Source: Tilletiaria anomala UBC 951 (lineage: Eukaryota; Basidiomycota; Exobasidiomycetes; Georgefischeriales; Tilletiariaceae). Taken from it: DNA of 64,000 nt. Shown piece after piece: positions 1 to 11,104 of the stretch (position 1 is the stretch's first letter; every line of letters begins with the position of its first letter). The notes below the pieces were generated by a model. That model made no database searches and was not told where the DNA came from. It was given only the letters and a program-made list of their open reading frames with translations. The DNA is taken from positions 62,001 to 126,000 of the forward strand of contig NW_013547009.1 in the NCBI RefSeq assembly GCF_000711695.1, read 5' to 3'. A program made the translations under genes and the position numbers.

Positions 1-1159
1 GTCAAAAGCTGGTAATACTCGGCCCTTGTGGCGTGGAGAATTCGCAGCTGAAGAGGCCGCTGAAGTTGAAGGTGAAGCTGAAACCCCTTTCCAGCGCGTT
101 CTAACAGCGGCGAGCGGTGCATCCTCCAAGTCTGAGTCCAATGCTGTTACTGCTGCTTTTCTTGCTGACGTAGACAGAGATGAATCTCGAGATCTCCAAC
201 GCGAAGGCCGTGCATCATCCTCAAGCGAGAGTTCCAACTTTGGTGCAGCGGGTAGCAGCGGCGAGACTGACACTGTTGCATTCGACTGTTGTCCCTGCTC
301 CTGCAGGTGTTGTTGATGCTGCTGGGTTTCACACCTGTGCATTTGATGCGATGCCCCCCGGTCTTGTGCGATTCCTAGAGCATCGGCCATTTGAGCTGTA
401 ACGAAGCGCAGAACGTCCAGCCTCCCTTTCAAGCTTCCCAGCCGTCGTCCGAGCGGCACACCAATATCCGCGAAGGCCTCATCAAATCCTTCCTGCAGTG
501 TCGAGAGCTTGCCTGCTGTAATACCCTCTCGGTAGCCGGTCTGAAAGGGGGGGCAAAGAGTGAATAGCAGGAGCAGGACAGAGTCAGCAGAGACATTAGG
601 AAGGCCATGGCGCGAACGCGGAGCGACTAACATCTTCGAATGTGGCCATCAATTTCCTGCTGTCCCTTTCTTCCATGCCGATAGCATGGAATGGGCGTTC
701 AGTACTGTGCGGATCTTCACTGGTTGACAGCTTCAAAGGAAACGTGGGCGGCGTAGCCTGCAAGACTCGCGCAGAGTCGTCTATGTCGCCTTGACCCATG
801 CTCCTTGCGTCGGAGCCTGGGTCATTTAGAATGCGTTCCGAGTTGGCAGCGTTGATGGGATATCGAGTAGAGTGGTACATCTGCCGCTGCTTTTGTCGTT
901 GAATACCTTGACCGAGATGCGTGATGTCGGTATCGCTGAAAAGCCAGTCATCGTCTTCGACTTCTTCATCGTCTTCCACTTGACCTTGGTCTCTCCTTTC
1001 ATCAGCATCCATGCGATCCGCATCGCTAGCAGCATTGGGCCCTGCACTGGATGTGTCTTGATCTTCCTGCTGCTGTGCTGTCTTAGCGGCGACTTTAGCT
1101 TCATGATTGGCTTGACTTGAGGTGCCGAGCGATGCGGCCCCTGGCGCAGCGGTATCCAT
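1..1159 (-). CDS. YAE1: Yae1-family protein (Lto1-Yae1 Fe-S adaptor), 3' end outside window
   Basis: Two exons are visible: 1159-632 and 540-1, with an intron at 631-541 (GTTAGT donor, CAG acceptor, phase 0). The join creates the Yae1 signature: exon 1 ends in ATFED and exon 2 opens with TGYREGITAGKLSTLQEGFD, followed by GRRLGSLKGRLDVLR, the glycine-every-fourth-residue (deca-GX3) pattern. Upstream lies an acidic stretch with DDDWLF, also usual before this domain. In yeast, Yae1 with Lto1 recruits the ABC protein Rli1 to the cytosolic Fe-S assembly machinery. That role is family knowledge, not seen here. At least 356 residues are encoded, and the tail after the motif is low-complexity Ser/Ala/Gln. 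The frame is still open at base 1, so the C-terminus is missing. The ATG at 1159 is the first in frame. Confident in family, less so in the true end. Confidence 0.8.
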
Positions 1160-2678
1160 GCCTGCTACTTGTTGGGCTGAGCAGTTCGCCTAGCGGGTCT
1201 GCTTTTACACTCTTGTCAAGGGTCGAGTCGTATGGAGAAAAGGCCTCGAGTGTTCAAAGGAAAGCACAGAAGGCCAGGGCCACTACCACCTCACGTAGCC
1301 GTTGCGCTTCTCAGTTAACAGTGCTTGCACAGCAGAGGAAGATGGGGCCTTGAGCCAAGCCGTTTCCCGTTTCCCTTCGACGATACCCCACGACGTGCCA
1401 CGCTGGTGTGTGTGATATGCAGGCTACAATCATCAGCTGCGGGACGCGGGTCACAAGATTAGAAGTATTGTCACCACGCAGCACACCGGCGAGAACCCCG
1501 TTCCCGAATCCCGATCACGAAATACTTTGTGGTAACCGTTGGTTTTAATAACCGCAGATCTTTGCGGAATTCGGGTTCCTCTCCGTCGACCCACCCCACT
1601 GTGACACTCGCAAGCGTGGCATGAGCATTGCAGGTTGCGCCCCTTCGCCGCAGACCAAAAGCGGATTGTGGACTTGCGTACACCCGGTGAACAAAGTAAT
1701 AACAACCGCACAAAGAGAGCAAGCTTTGTTTTAGCACGTCATCTGCGTCGCACACACTCGCCGCATCGGGCGCATTGTCCCTTGGGGGATATGTATGTAA
1801 ACTTGTGGCTACAAGCTAGGCCCGCGTCCGCTCGCGCGCACGCTTGCGATCCATGATCGAGTATTCGAGTTGGAATTTGCAATTCGAATCACTCAGATAC
1901 CTGCTGCGAGCTTGTAACACGCACAATGCAAGGCTCCGTCAAGTGACATCCACAAAGCTGCCTCTCACCCCACGTATACAAGAACATAGAAGATCACAGT
2001 CTCCCAATGGTAGCTAAAGGCTGTATTATACCATCCATGTGTATGTGACTCTCGGTGAAAACGCGCACTGAGAGCTGCCACGCTCCAGCGCCCAGCAGAT
2101 TTAAAGTTCCGAGTCCCGTACATCCGCTCAGATGGCACTCGCTGCGTTTTTCGTTCGGTGCAATCATGACCGCATGTGCCATTGCTCTCCTCGCCTCTTC
2201 GTAACACGCGGTAAGCCTTTTGCAAGGCATATGAGCGTATCTCATGTAAACTCTTCGCCAGCTTGTAATTTTGCACGTTGGGCTCACGATTTCTGGTCTC
2301 TCTGTCGAAGTTACGGTGGACACATTTCGCGGCTCCACAGGAAATACGGTCCAGCTCACGCAGCACGGTCCGTGCTGGGGTATTTCAAGGACCAAGCCCC
2401 TCGCTAGACGCGACGACGACGACATAATCTTCCTGGTGTACGCTGGGAAAGCATCAGGACACCGTCATCCAGTCCGAGTCAGTGACTCGTACAAGAAATT
2501 GAAGGGACGAAGCATACCCTCCGCGGTGCACGTACGATGGACGGCGACGTCCAAGATACCACAAGGTACAGCGGTACGTCCAGCGCCCTTCAACCTCGTT
2601 CACGTGTGCATCGAATGCGCTTGCTTACGCAACTGTTGCCACGACTTTTTCACAGGGTGGCAGTACAGCGGAAAAGTC
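1160..2678. other. Intergenic, divergent YAE1 / JmjC promoter region
   Basis: About 1.5 kb between two divergent start codons. Several short ORFs exist but none resembles a protein and none has a good splice partner. A possible acceptor (pyrimidine tract then CACAG near 2655) just upstream of the JmjC ATG hints at a 5'UTR intron for that gene. I see no repeat, tRNA or transposon. Confidence 0.5.
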
Positions 2679-5600
2679 ATGATCCCGCACGAACCATCCA
2701 GCCTTTCGCCGCATGTGTTTTGGGAAAAGTACATTAGTAAGCGCCGGCCCGTCGTTCTTGACGGTTTGCTGCCAGAGCCTTCGTTCCAAGGGCAAAAATG
2801 GGTACGTTTCCGTGCCTCCCTCACGTCTTTGTGATGATCCGGAGCAACATGATATGCGCGGAATCTGATGTTGTACTCGCTTTGCATGGCGCGCCAAGAC
2901 GGACCTCAACTATCTCTCCACAGTGGCAGGCGATGCACGCGTCAAGATCGAGCCCATGCATCCCGAACTGCAGCGGTTCGGAACAGCCATGACACGACGC
3001 ACGGTTCATCTGGCAAGATTCATCGACATGTTACAACATCCGGACGCAAAGGAGAGAGGCGCATACTACCTTACGACCCAGTACGACTCAGAGTCTGAAC
3101 TAGACGGGTCGGAAGCAGAAGTGGAGGAAGAGGAAGAGTCTGAGGGGGAGATGGACGGTGCTGCCGGTACTGGATTAGGCAAGCGTAAACGTCAGGAGCA
3201 AATGGCTTCTTTAGATCGCGATGATTTATCTTCGTCTTCCAGCGAGTCTACGATGAGCTCCTCAGAAATAAGCCTGACACCCGATGCATCCGACTTGGAC
3301 CCGGTTCTGCCGTCGCCCACCCATGCGCTCATCCGTGACTTTCCGGCTCAACCATCGCTCATGGGTGGCCTCGTCCTACAACAGTGCAATCTGTGGCTCG
3401 GAGCTGCTCCAGATACAACGCAGCCGAATGGAAAGGTGGCAAACGGCGGCATGAGCACTGGCGCCACTGCTGCTACCGGCACCAGCTCCGGCTTGCATCA
3501 TGATTTTCACGACAATCTCTACGTCCTTCTCTCCGGTGCGAAGCGTTTCTTGCTTTTTCCGCCTACGGCACACGAACACTTGCATATCCGAGGGAAGGTG
3601 CAGACCGTCCACGAGAACGGATTGATTGTATACGATGATAAGACTGATGGGAGTGAAGAGGAGGACCTCGAGGACGATGAAGACTCAGATGAAGACTCAG
3701 ATGAAGACGAGGGGATGGACATTGATTTTGACCCTCATCGCTTGCGCAAACACCTCGCCTTCCTACGTCGCGGCTCTCTCTCGGGTGGGGTTGGGACTAG
3801 CGCCTTGACGCAAACGATCAGAGCCGATGGCCTCCCGCGCGTTCAAGCGGCGCAGTGGCGCCTGCGCGCGCGGCTGCGTCTGCTGCGCGAGCTCGAGGAG
3901 CTCGCAGCGCAATCTGCTGGCGAAGCCGAGCGCAGTCGTGCGCAGCGCAAGGGTAAAGGCAAGATGAGTGCCGCGATGGAGGATGCTCTGAGGCGCTACG
4001 AAATCGCCAGGAAGGATTGCGAGAGGGAGAAGCGCATGGAGGCTGGAGAACTGATTCTCAGCGACGACGACGAAGATGGAGAGTCAGATGAAGACAGCGA
4101 TGAGGATGATTCAGACGAGGACACCAACGATTTTCTCGGATCCTCAGATAGCATCTCCATCGACTCGGACATCCTCGCGGGGCTCGACGATACCGGTGCA
4201 AGCAGCAGCGATGACGAAGCCAAGCGGTCGTCGCCACATGCCCTGCAGCAGTCTCAGCAACTCAGTCCGGTACCCAAGCGCAAGCGAAAGCTCACAAGCA
4301 GAGCCGCCAGCGCAGGCGGTAGCTCTAGCAACATTCAGGTCGAAGACGTCCTGCCCTCTGGCGGTGGCGGTGATCATGAGTGCATCGACAGCGGAGGCGA
4401 CGAGGAGGATGACGAAAGTGGATCAGACGTCGATGAGGATGAGCTTGCTGGGCTCCTCGAGGATGCTACGGCGCCGATCGACGAGGCGCTCGTGCGTGCT
4501 AGGTCCGCCGGAGCGAAAGTTCCATCCACCTCTTCCACCTTTACAGCAGTCATCGCAGCGCAGCAGCGAAGCGCTAGCAGCGGCAACGAAGCTGCTCTTG
4601 GCGTGGAGGGCGAGGGAGAAAGTGACACTGAGCGTAGCGAACAGAGCGTACAAAGCGCAGATCGCTTTGGCTTTTTGACACCTGCGCAGCTGCGTGATCT
4701 TCAGTGGCGATTTGGGAAGGCCGGCGCGACGGAAGGTTCTAGCAAGGCGAAGGCGCAAGTCGTCAACGCGGAACCAGATCTTGATATTCTCGAGGAAGAT
4801 GGAGTGGAGGAGGACGGCGAAGATGAAGATGAGGAAATGCAAAACGCGCAAGGAAGCGACCACAGCAATGGCGAGATTGACGAAGACGACCTCGATGCTC
4901 AACAACCAACACGTTTGTTTCAAGGCAGTCTCCTTCCGCCGTCCAAAGTGCGTCTTATCATCAAACGCGCTACTGGCAAAGCGCTGTTGGATGAATTCTC
5001 GGACCAGGATCTTATCGAGCTGATCTATGCCACACCAGTCCAATGGGCGGCCAAGGGATGCAAGGCCTTGCTGAGGGAGGATGTCGCGATGAAGCTGCGA
5101 CTGACGTGGCGTATCCTCGCCGAGGTCGAGCGCAGAGACGAGGACCACACCCCTGGGGAGGATGAAGAAGGGGAGGAAGACGATGCAGATGATAGGTGGC
5201 GTTTCTTTGATGAAGACGAGGGCGAAGACGAAGGCGAAGACGAAGACGAAGACGAAGACGAAGACAAAGACGAAGACGAAGACGAAGACGAAGACGAAGG
5301 CGAAGACGAAGACGAAGGCGAAGACGAAGACGAAGGCGAAGACGAAGAGAGCGAGGCTGACTCCCATGAAGTCGAGGAATGTACTCTTGTCTTCTCGGAC
5401 GCGGGTTCGATCGGCACCGAAGACTTTCCCGGCATCGAAGACGGCGAAGCAGCGCTTGCCGCACTCCTAAGAGACGCCGAGCGAGGGACTGGCGTAGCAT
5501 TCGAAGGAGCCGCTCGTAACGGTGCTGGTTCCGAAAGGATCAAGAAGGAGCCACAGAGCTTTTCGCGTATAAAGCCAGCTGTGCTGCATGCGCATTTCGG

Positions 5601-6393
5601 CATCGGCCTGACTGCGGAGGAGAAAGCGGCAGCGAAGCGCGAGCGCAAGAGGCTGAAGAAGCAGCTGCAGCAGACAAATCGGAAGCAGCAAATGAAGCAG
5701 AGGGCACGAGGTAAGTTCGAGAGCGACGATCTCGATGAAGATGACGATGAAGATGATTTGCGCCCGCTGCCTGGTTGCCCGCAACCCATCGAGGTGCACC
5801 TCCAGGCCGGCCAAATGCTGTATCTGCCCGCGTCTTGGTTCCACGAAGTCACTTCATACGCGGTCAATCCGCTGGTGGGCGAAGCAGGCGACAAAATGCT
5901 TGAAAAAAACAAGAAGTACGGTAGCAAGTGCAACGGCAAAAAGAAAGCGCAAAGTACCAATTTTCACATGGCGCTCAACTATTGGTTTCACCCACCTACG
6001 CAGCTGGAGCCGCCGGCCCAACCATCCAATGTGAAGCAAGCTGTTGTAGCTGCGGAGGGAGGCAGTGCCGGCATCGCTCGTGAGGCAGGCGGTGCTCCTC
6101 CCGCGCCTGCTGACTCCCTGTTCACGGGGACGTACGACAGGCCGTATGCGGACCCGGAAGTGTGGGACGAGATCGCGCTCGCTGTGCGCCAGCAGGTCGA
6201 CGCTGCAGCGCGTGTGGCGGCGCAGCGCGCGCTAAGGGAGGCGGAGTCGAAACGAGAACAGGAGTTGCAGGTGCCAAACGTCGCGGTGAAGAGGCTCAAC
6301 AAGACGAAGACGAAGCAGCAGGTGCAACAGCACAAGCATGGGCTAAGTGGTAAGGAAGACGAGCGCCAGACAAAGAAGCGCAAGGCCGCCTGA
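2679..6393 (+). CDS. JmjC/cupin-8 2-oxoglutarate oxygenase with very large acidic insertion
   Basis: Exons 2679-2801 and 2899-6393 (intron 2802-2898, GTACGT donor, AAG acceptor) give 1205 residues. The N-terminus matches JmjC oxygenases of the JMJD7/cupin-8 kind (FWEKYISKRRPVVLDG). The double-stranded beta-helix begins with LHHDFHDNLYVLLSGAKRF: the HxD iron ligands are His241 and Asp243, and the Lys of AKRF is the usual 2-oxoglutarate contact. The distal iron ligand lies far away, in LPASWFHEV (His1023), followed by HMALNYWFHPP. All three Fe(II) ligands are therefore present, so an active hydroxylase or demethylase is plausible; the substrate is unknown. Between them lie about 780 residues of Ser, Asp and Glu-rich low complexity, including a (DE)n tract. 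The C-terminus is a basic coiled stretch with KKRK. The start ATG at 2679 fits the fold, but an upstream 5' exon is possible. Confidence 0.8.
5209..5350 (+). repeat. GACGAA hexanucleotide repeat coding for (Asp-Glu)n
   Basis: An almost pure run of GAAGAC/GACGAA hexamers with GGC interruptions inside the JmjC gene. It encodes alternating Asp and Glu with occasional Gly or Lys. It is in frame, so length changes in steps of six bases would be tolerated. The antisense ORFs across it are artefacts of the repeat. Confidence 0.85.
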
Positions 6394-6827
6394 TGAGGCC
6401 TACACAGCCGATGGGCCGCGGCTATGTAAGAGCACATGTGCATGACTACCTGCCATCACCCACAAATTTCAATCAACCTACCTGCTGCTCTGACGCTCGA
6501 CTCTGTGCATGAGTCTGAGTCTGTGTCCGCGCCAGTGCTCGTGTGTCGGGGACGGGCGCTCGATGATACCATAGTGCAAAAGTAGATGGCGTCAGGGGAA
6601 GCACAGTGCGAGACGACGTCGGTGCAACTTGAAAACAAGAAAAAGCTGCGGTGGCGGCGGGCTGGAGCAAGGAAGGGGAGAGTATGAGAGGGAGCAAAGA
6701 GAAAGTGTCTAGAGATGAGGAGATGATAATACAGACAGACGGAGGTGTGGGCCATGTGCGTGGGGGAGACCAACGAGAGCGAGAGGAAGCGAGACACGAG
6801 CGAGGCAACAAGGGCAAGCGCATGCGC
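6394..6827. other. Convergent intergenic between JmjC gene and RAB5
   Basis: 434 bp separating two converging stop codons. It should contain the 3'UTRs and poly(A) sites of both genes. I see no ORF with protein-like composition. Confidence 0.5.
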
Positions 6828-7864
6828 TCAGCAATTGCACGCGTCCTTGCTCGCCTGCGCGCCAGCATTCAGGTCAACATTCCCCCCTGCGCCGGCGCCG
6901 GCGCCCGCTGCGCTTGGCCGGCCGGCTGTGGCGCCAGCAGCGGCCTGCGTAGCCTGGCTGGCGAGGATGTCGTTGATGGGGATCTTCTTTGCAATCTCGG
7001 TGAATACCTCGATGATCCCCTCGCCCGTTTTGGCAGACGTCTCGAAGAAGAGCAGGCCGGCCTCCTCAGCGTACGCCTGCGCCTCTTCCTTCGGTACCGC
7101 TCGTGTTGGCGCCGCACCGCTGCTCCCGCCCGCTGCGCCTGTGCCTGCTGCGCCAGTGGTGGTGGCGTTGTCATCTTCCTCGTCCTCTGCATCGCCGCCG
7201 CTGGAGGAGAACGAAGGCGCGCTGGTGGCGCTGGCAAGCAGATCAACCTTGTTGCCGACGAGGGCGATGACGATGTTCGGGTTCGCCTGCCGTTGCAGCT
7301 CCTTGACCCATGACTTGGCCTTTTCGAATGAGCTCTTTTGTGGCATACAAACAGCTCGGGTCAGCTACTTTCAGCTCATCTCAGCAGTCACAGGACGCTT
7401 CGAAAAATACAATGACGCACCGTTTTCGTCACGTCGTAGACGACTGCACTCGCCTGGGCATTCCGGTAGTACATGGGTGCCAGCGAGTGGAAGCGCTCCT
7501 GGCCGGCCGTGTCCCAGATCTCAAACTTGATGATCTTGTCCTCCAGGCGGCATTTTTGCTGTGGAAAAGGACGGTTTGCTCGTCAATCTCCTGAGCGAGT
7601 GTCCTCCGGCAAAAAGAAGGGTGAAGAGCCGGTGTCAAAAGAAGTGAAGGAGGAGAGACTCACAGTGAGAAACGCTGCGCCGATGGTGGGCTCCTTATTC
7701 TCCTGGAAGTCATCGCTGACGAAGCGCAGCACGACGGAGGACTTGCCGACGGCCGCATCACCGAGCAGAACGAGCTTGGTCTGGAATGGTTTCTGGGCGG
7801 CGGCGATGGCTGCGCCTGCGCTTGGCGCAGTCGCCGAGGAGGTGGCCGCGCTGTTGTTGGACAT
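6828..7864 (-). CDS. RAB5: Rab5-type small GTPase
   Basis: Three exons: 7864-7664, 7558-7421 and 7334-6828, all phase 0, giving 281 residues. G motifs are intact: GDAAVGKSS (residues 35-43), the Rab5-type switch I sequence [17 protein letters not shown] (83-90), NKVDL (from 141) and ETSAKT. The effector-region sequence identifies Rab5 (yeast Vps21/Ypt5x), which controls early-endosome fusion and vacuolar sorting. The protein ends in CNC, a CxC geranylgeranylation signal. It is about 65 residues longer than usual. The excess is an Ala/Gly/Ser/Asp-rich insert of roughly 45-50 residues between NKVDL and the alanine-rich helix before ETSAKT, plus a longer hypervariable tail. It is divergent from VPS36, another endosomal gene. 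Confident. Confidence 0.93.
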
Positions 7865-8434
7865 GTTGGGACTCGACTGGCCTGGCGGGGCGGCAAGCAG
7901 TTTGGCTGTGCTAGGGGTGCAGGTTGCGGATATAGGAAATGCTTGCTGCCCCCAGTATGATCTCAGAGCGCTTTGAGTTTGCTACTGATGCCACCTCTAT
8001 GTGTGTTTGTGGGACAGGTGTGTGGGTGAGGTTGTCGAGGTCGACGATTGCCCACCATGTTGGAAAAGCAGACGGATGGGCGGCGGGTTACGGGTGGCGC
8101 GTAGCGCGTAGCGGAGCACTATGGCTGTGTCACTGCTCAGGCACTGCGCCACTCAAACGCTGGGCAGTGCATGCAGCGTCAATACAAGCGTGCACCGAGC
8201 GTGCATACATCCACATAAGTTGTGCTCGAAAAGGACCAACCATCGCAAGGGACACCCGTCTCCCAATGGACGAGAAGCCGATGGACAGGTCGGATGGTTA
8301 GTTACGTTGCCATAGATAGCCACACGTTCAGAACGCCGCCCGAGTTAAAGTCCGACGGAGCGGCGTGCAATCAATCTCCCTGCTGCGCCGAGGCGAGGCG
8401 AGGCTAGGCCTTCAAGCATGTCCGGCTCCCATCA
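7865..8434. other. Divergent RAB5 / VPS36 promoter
   Basis: 570 bp between two divergent ATGs, presumably holding both promoters and 5'UTRs. A short GCGCGTAGCG duplication near 8097-8112 is the only local repeat I noticed. Confidence 0.5.
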
Positions 8435-10783
8435 ATGGACCGCTTCAAGCAGTTGGACGCGACCAACTCGTCCATCGGGACCCTCCTCGACGATGACGAA
8501 GAGGTCATATCCATCCAGGCTAGCGTAGGCCTGTACGATGGAAAGGATAAGGCTCTCCACCACACCGCCGGAACCATCTACCTCACCTCCCACAGACTCA
8601 TCTATGTCGATGACGCCCTCCCGCACAGGTACAGCTGCCACCTGCAGCTTGCGCTGATCAAGGCAACAGAGCACTACACCGGCTTCTTCAAGAGCTCGCC
8701 CAAAGTCACCCTCTTCCTCGCCGACGCGCTCGCGGATGCGTCCACATCCGCCAGCAGCAACGGTCCTCTCGAGAGCATGTCCTCGTCCTCGCCGCTGCTG
8801 CTCCCAGATCAGCACCTTACTGCTGCTGGTGCGTCATCTCTGCACCAAATTGGAGAGGCAGCTAGGCAAAAGAGCGCAACGCCCTCCTCTCGCAAGTTAG
8901 GCGACTGGCGCGCCTCGGTGCAGGCTTTTGACACGGGCAGTGACCAGTCGCAGCTGCAGCCTCCATGGATCTGCCGTATCTGCGGCTTCAGCAATCGCAG
9001 CAGCAGTGGAGGCAGAGCGGAGACCTGCCAGTTGTGCGGCGTAGCGAGTGGTCTCAACAACTCGCCCTCACAGCCAGCCCCTCTGACATCTGCTGCCACC
9101 CATCATGCCACAGTCTCAGCATCTCCTGCGCCTGCTGCGCGCAGCGCGGGGGACACAGGCGTCCCGTGTCCGGTATGCACGTTCGTCAATCACCCTTCCA
9201 TGGTCGTCTGCGAACTGTGCGAAGCAGCGCTCGGCACCCATTTCCCACTGACACAGCCGCAGCAGAAGCAGAAGCAGCGCACAAATGACTCCGCAACAGC
9301 AGCTTCGAGCTCCAGCACAAGTCCGAGCCCAAGCCCAAGCCCCAAGCCCAGCCCAAGTACGAATCCTACTGAACGGCATGCAGAAGGCTCCCTGCCGGCC
9401 CGGTCGCCCGCACCGGCCACGCCGCAGTATCCGTGGAGCGTTACACTACCGCTGCGAGCGGAAGGAAGCAGCGGGAGGAGCCCCGCTGGCGTGTCTGCCC
9501 CACTTCGCATAGCAACAGCCGCAGACCACGTCAGGCTGAGCTTCAGGAAAGGAGGCGATAAGGAGTGGTATGAGCACATCAAGTCAACGCTCAAGGCCAA
9601 AGCGTGGGTCGCGTCTACGTCTTCCTCCTTTCTCTCGGGGAGTGCCGCCTCGAACATTGCCATCAACGGCGAGGTTCCTCGCACATCAGCAGCAACGACA
9701 TCGACGACCTGGCGCGCAAACGGCCGTTCGGCCGCCGCGACAGCGACGACGGACATTGATGGGCGTGCGGCGGCGATGCGCAAGGCAGGCATTGAAGGAA
9801 TTTTGCGTGCCGCAGACGACACAGCGCGCGAGCAGCACGCTGGCATGGCGGACGCGCTCAAGGATCTCGAGGCGCTCATGCACAAGGCTAAGCAGATGGT
9901 CCGCCTCGCTGAGACGCTCAACGAGAAGCTCGTCCGCCAGGAGGCCCAGCAGCAGCAGCAGTCAAAGGGGGAGGAAATCAGCGTCGAAGGTCAGGTTGTC
10001 ACACAAAGCTCAGAGGCTGCGACACTCATCCGCAGCTCGCTCGTCCGCCTCGGCCTGCCAGCGCCCGCAGTGACAGAGGACATGGCGAAGGATGAGATGG
10101 AGTACCACATGGAGTTGGCTAGGGAGCTGGCGGGCTTGCTGCTCGGCACCAGCAGTGAAGGTGGAAGCTCTACCAATGGTGCTGCTAGAAGTGGCCCAAA
10201 AGCTACAACAGGGCTCATGGGCAGCGGGACTGTTCTTCGCAAAGGCACAGCCTCTGCTCCCACATCCACCATTTCCACCTGTGCATCCGCTACAAAGCAT
10301 CAGCAACAACACCAACGACAGCAAGGCCTCGGCCTCGTCAACCTCGACGAGGTGTGGTGCCTCTGGAACCGAGCGCGTGGCGTAGCGCTCGTGTCGCCCC
10401 TCGTCCTGCGCACCGTCACGCGCTTCCTGCCTCAAATCACCTCGCCGCCGATCGCGCTGCGCACGTTCCGCTCCGGGCTGTGCGTGCTGCACACGCCGTA
10501 CTACAGCCTCGAGGCGTTTGAGGCGCGGCTGCTGTGCGCGCTCAAGGCGGACACTGTACCCCGAGACGAGGCCGAGCCGCGTGACGCGGATTCTCTGCCG
10601 TGGGGGACAGGCCGGACGAGCGTCGAGATTGCGCGGATGGAGGATGTGCCGATCCTCCTTGCCACGGAGATGATCGAGCTGGTCGAAGCGACGACAGGCA
10701 CCGTTGCACGCGATGATGGCGCAAAGGAAGGGACCAGGTGGTATCCGAACTTCATCTCGCCTGGCTCTGCCATTGCAGGTTGA
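8435..10783 (+). CDS. VPS36: ESCRT-II subunit Vps36
   Basis: Single exon, 782 residues. The N-terminus is a GLUE domain (IYLTSHRLIYVDD, about residues 1-95, resuming near residues 365-390 at VRLSFRKGGDKEWYEHI). As in budding yeast it is interrupted by NZF zinc fingers. Finger 1 is WICRICGF...CQLCG (from residue 178) and finger 2 is PCPVCTF...CELCE (from about 243), both CxxC...CxxC. The C-terminal half carries the winged-helix EAP45 region and ends YPNFISP, as Vps36 proteins do. In the family the GLUE domain binds phosphoinositide and ubiquitin, and the protein pairs with Vps22 and Vps25 to sort ubiquitinated cargo into multivesicular bodies. Linkers are Ser/Pro/Gln-rich, including an SPSPSPKPSPS run near 9326-9360. 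The protein is longer than yeast Vps36 because of these linkers. Confidence 0.95.
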   Translation: MDRFKQLDATNSSIGTLLDDDEEVISIQASVGLYDGKDKALHHTAGTIYLTSHRLIYVDDALPHRYSCHLQLALIKATEHYTGFFKSSPKVTLFLADALADASTSASSNGPLESMSSSSPLLLPDQHLTAAGASSLHQIGEAARQKSATPSSRKLGDWRASVQAFDTGSDQSQLQPPWICRICGFSNRSSSGGRAETCQLCGVASGLNNSPSQPAPLTSAATHHATVSASPAPAARSAGDTGVPCPVCTFVNHPSMVVCELCEAALGTHFPLTQPQQKQKQRTNDSATAASSSSTSPSPSPSPKPSPSTNPTERHAEGSLPARSPAPATPQYPWSVTLPLRAEGSSGRSPAGVSAPLRIATAADHVRLSFRKGGDKEWYEHIKSTLKAKAWVASTSSSFLSGSAASNIAINGEVPRTSAATTSTTWRANGRSAAATATTDIDGRAAAMRKAGIEGILRAADDTAREQHAGMADALKDLEALMHKAKQMVRLAETLNEKLVRQEAQQQQQSKGEEISVEGQVVTQSSEAATLIRSSLVRLGLPAPAVTEDMAKDEMEYHMELARELAGLLLGTSSEGGSSTNGAARSGPKATTGLMGSGTVLRKGTASAPTSTISTCASATKHQQQHQRQQGLGLVNLDEVWCLWNRARGVALVSPLVLRTVTRFLPQITSPPIALRTFRSGLCVLHTPYYSLEAFEARLLCALKADTVPRDEAEPRDADSLPWGTGRTSVEIARMEDVPILLATEMIELVEATTGTVARDDGAKEGTRWYPNFISPGSAIAG

Positions 10784-11104
10784 GTAGAATCCGATGAATT
10801 TCAATCATGGTTACTCTATCATAGACTTCATTGAAAAGCATGTGGCCAAATATGCCCAACCGAATCTAGACGGGTTTGGACGCCGCTGCTTGCATATAGT
10901 GCACAGTGATGGTGATGGCTATAGTACAGATTGAATGCTGTTGATGCGAAATAACCCATGATCCCAACGTCCTAAGGGGGGACGAACGAATGCGAAAGTT
11001 CGAAATGCCTGCTGCTGCGATGTCAGTTAACTGACTAGCTGGCGAATATAATGAATGACCTGCTTTCGATGCGGTAATGAGTGTTGCTGGTGAAACCGCA
11101 CCTA
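10784..11104. other. Convergent intergenic VPS36 / SIZ1
   Basis: 321 bp between converging stop codons. It probably holds two 3'UTRs. No gene is seen. Confidence 0.5.

Noticed and set aside
4423-5960. Long antisense ORFs rich in Phe/Val or Ser/Leu/Arg
   Set aside because: They are mirror frames of the acidic (GACGAA)n and Ser-rich coding sequence of the JmjC gene, with no splice or domain evidence.
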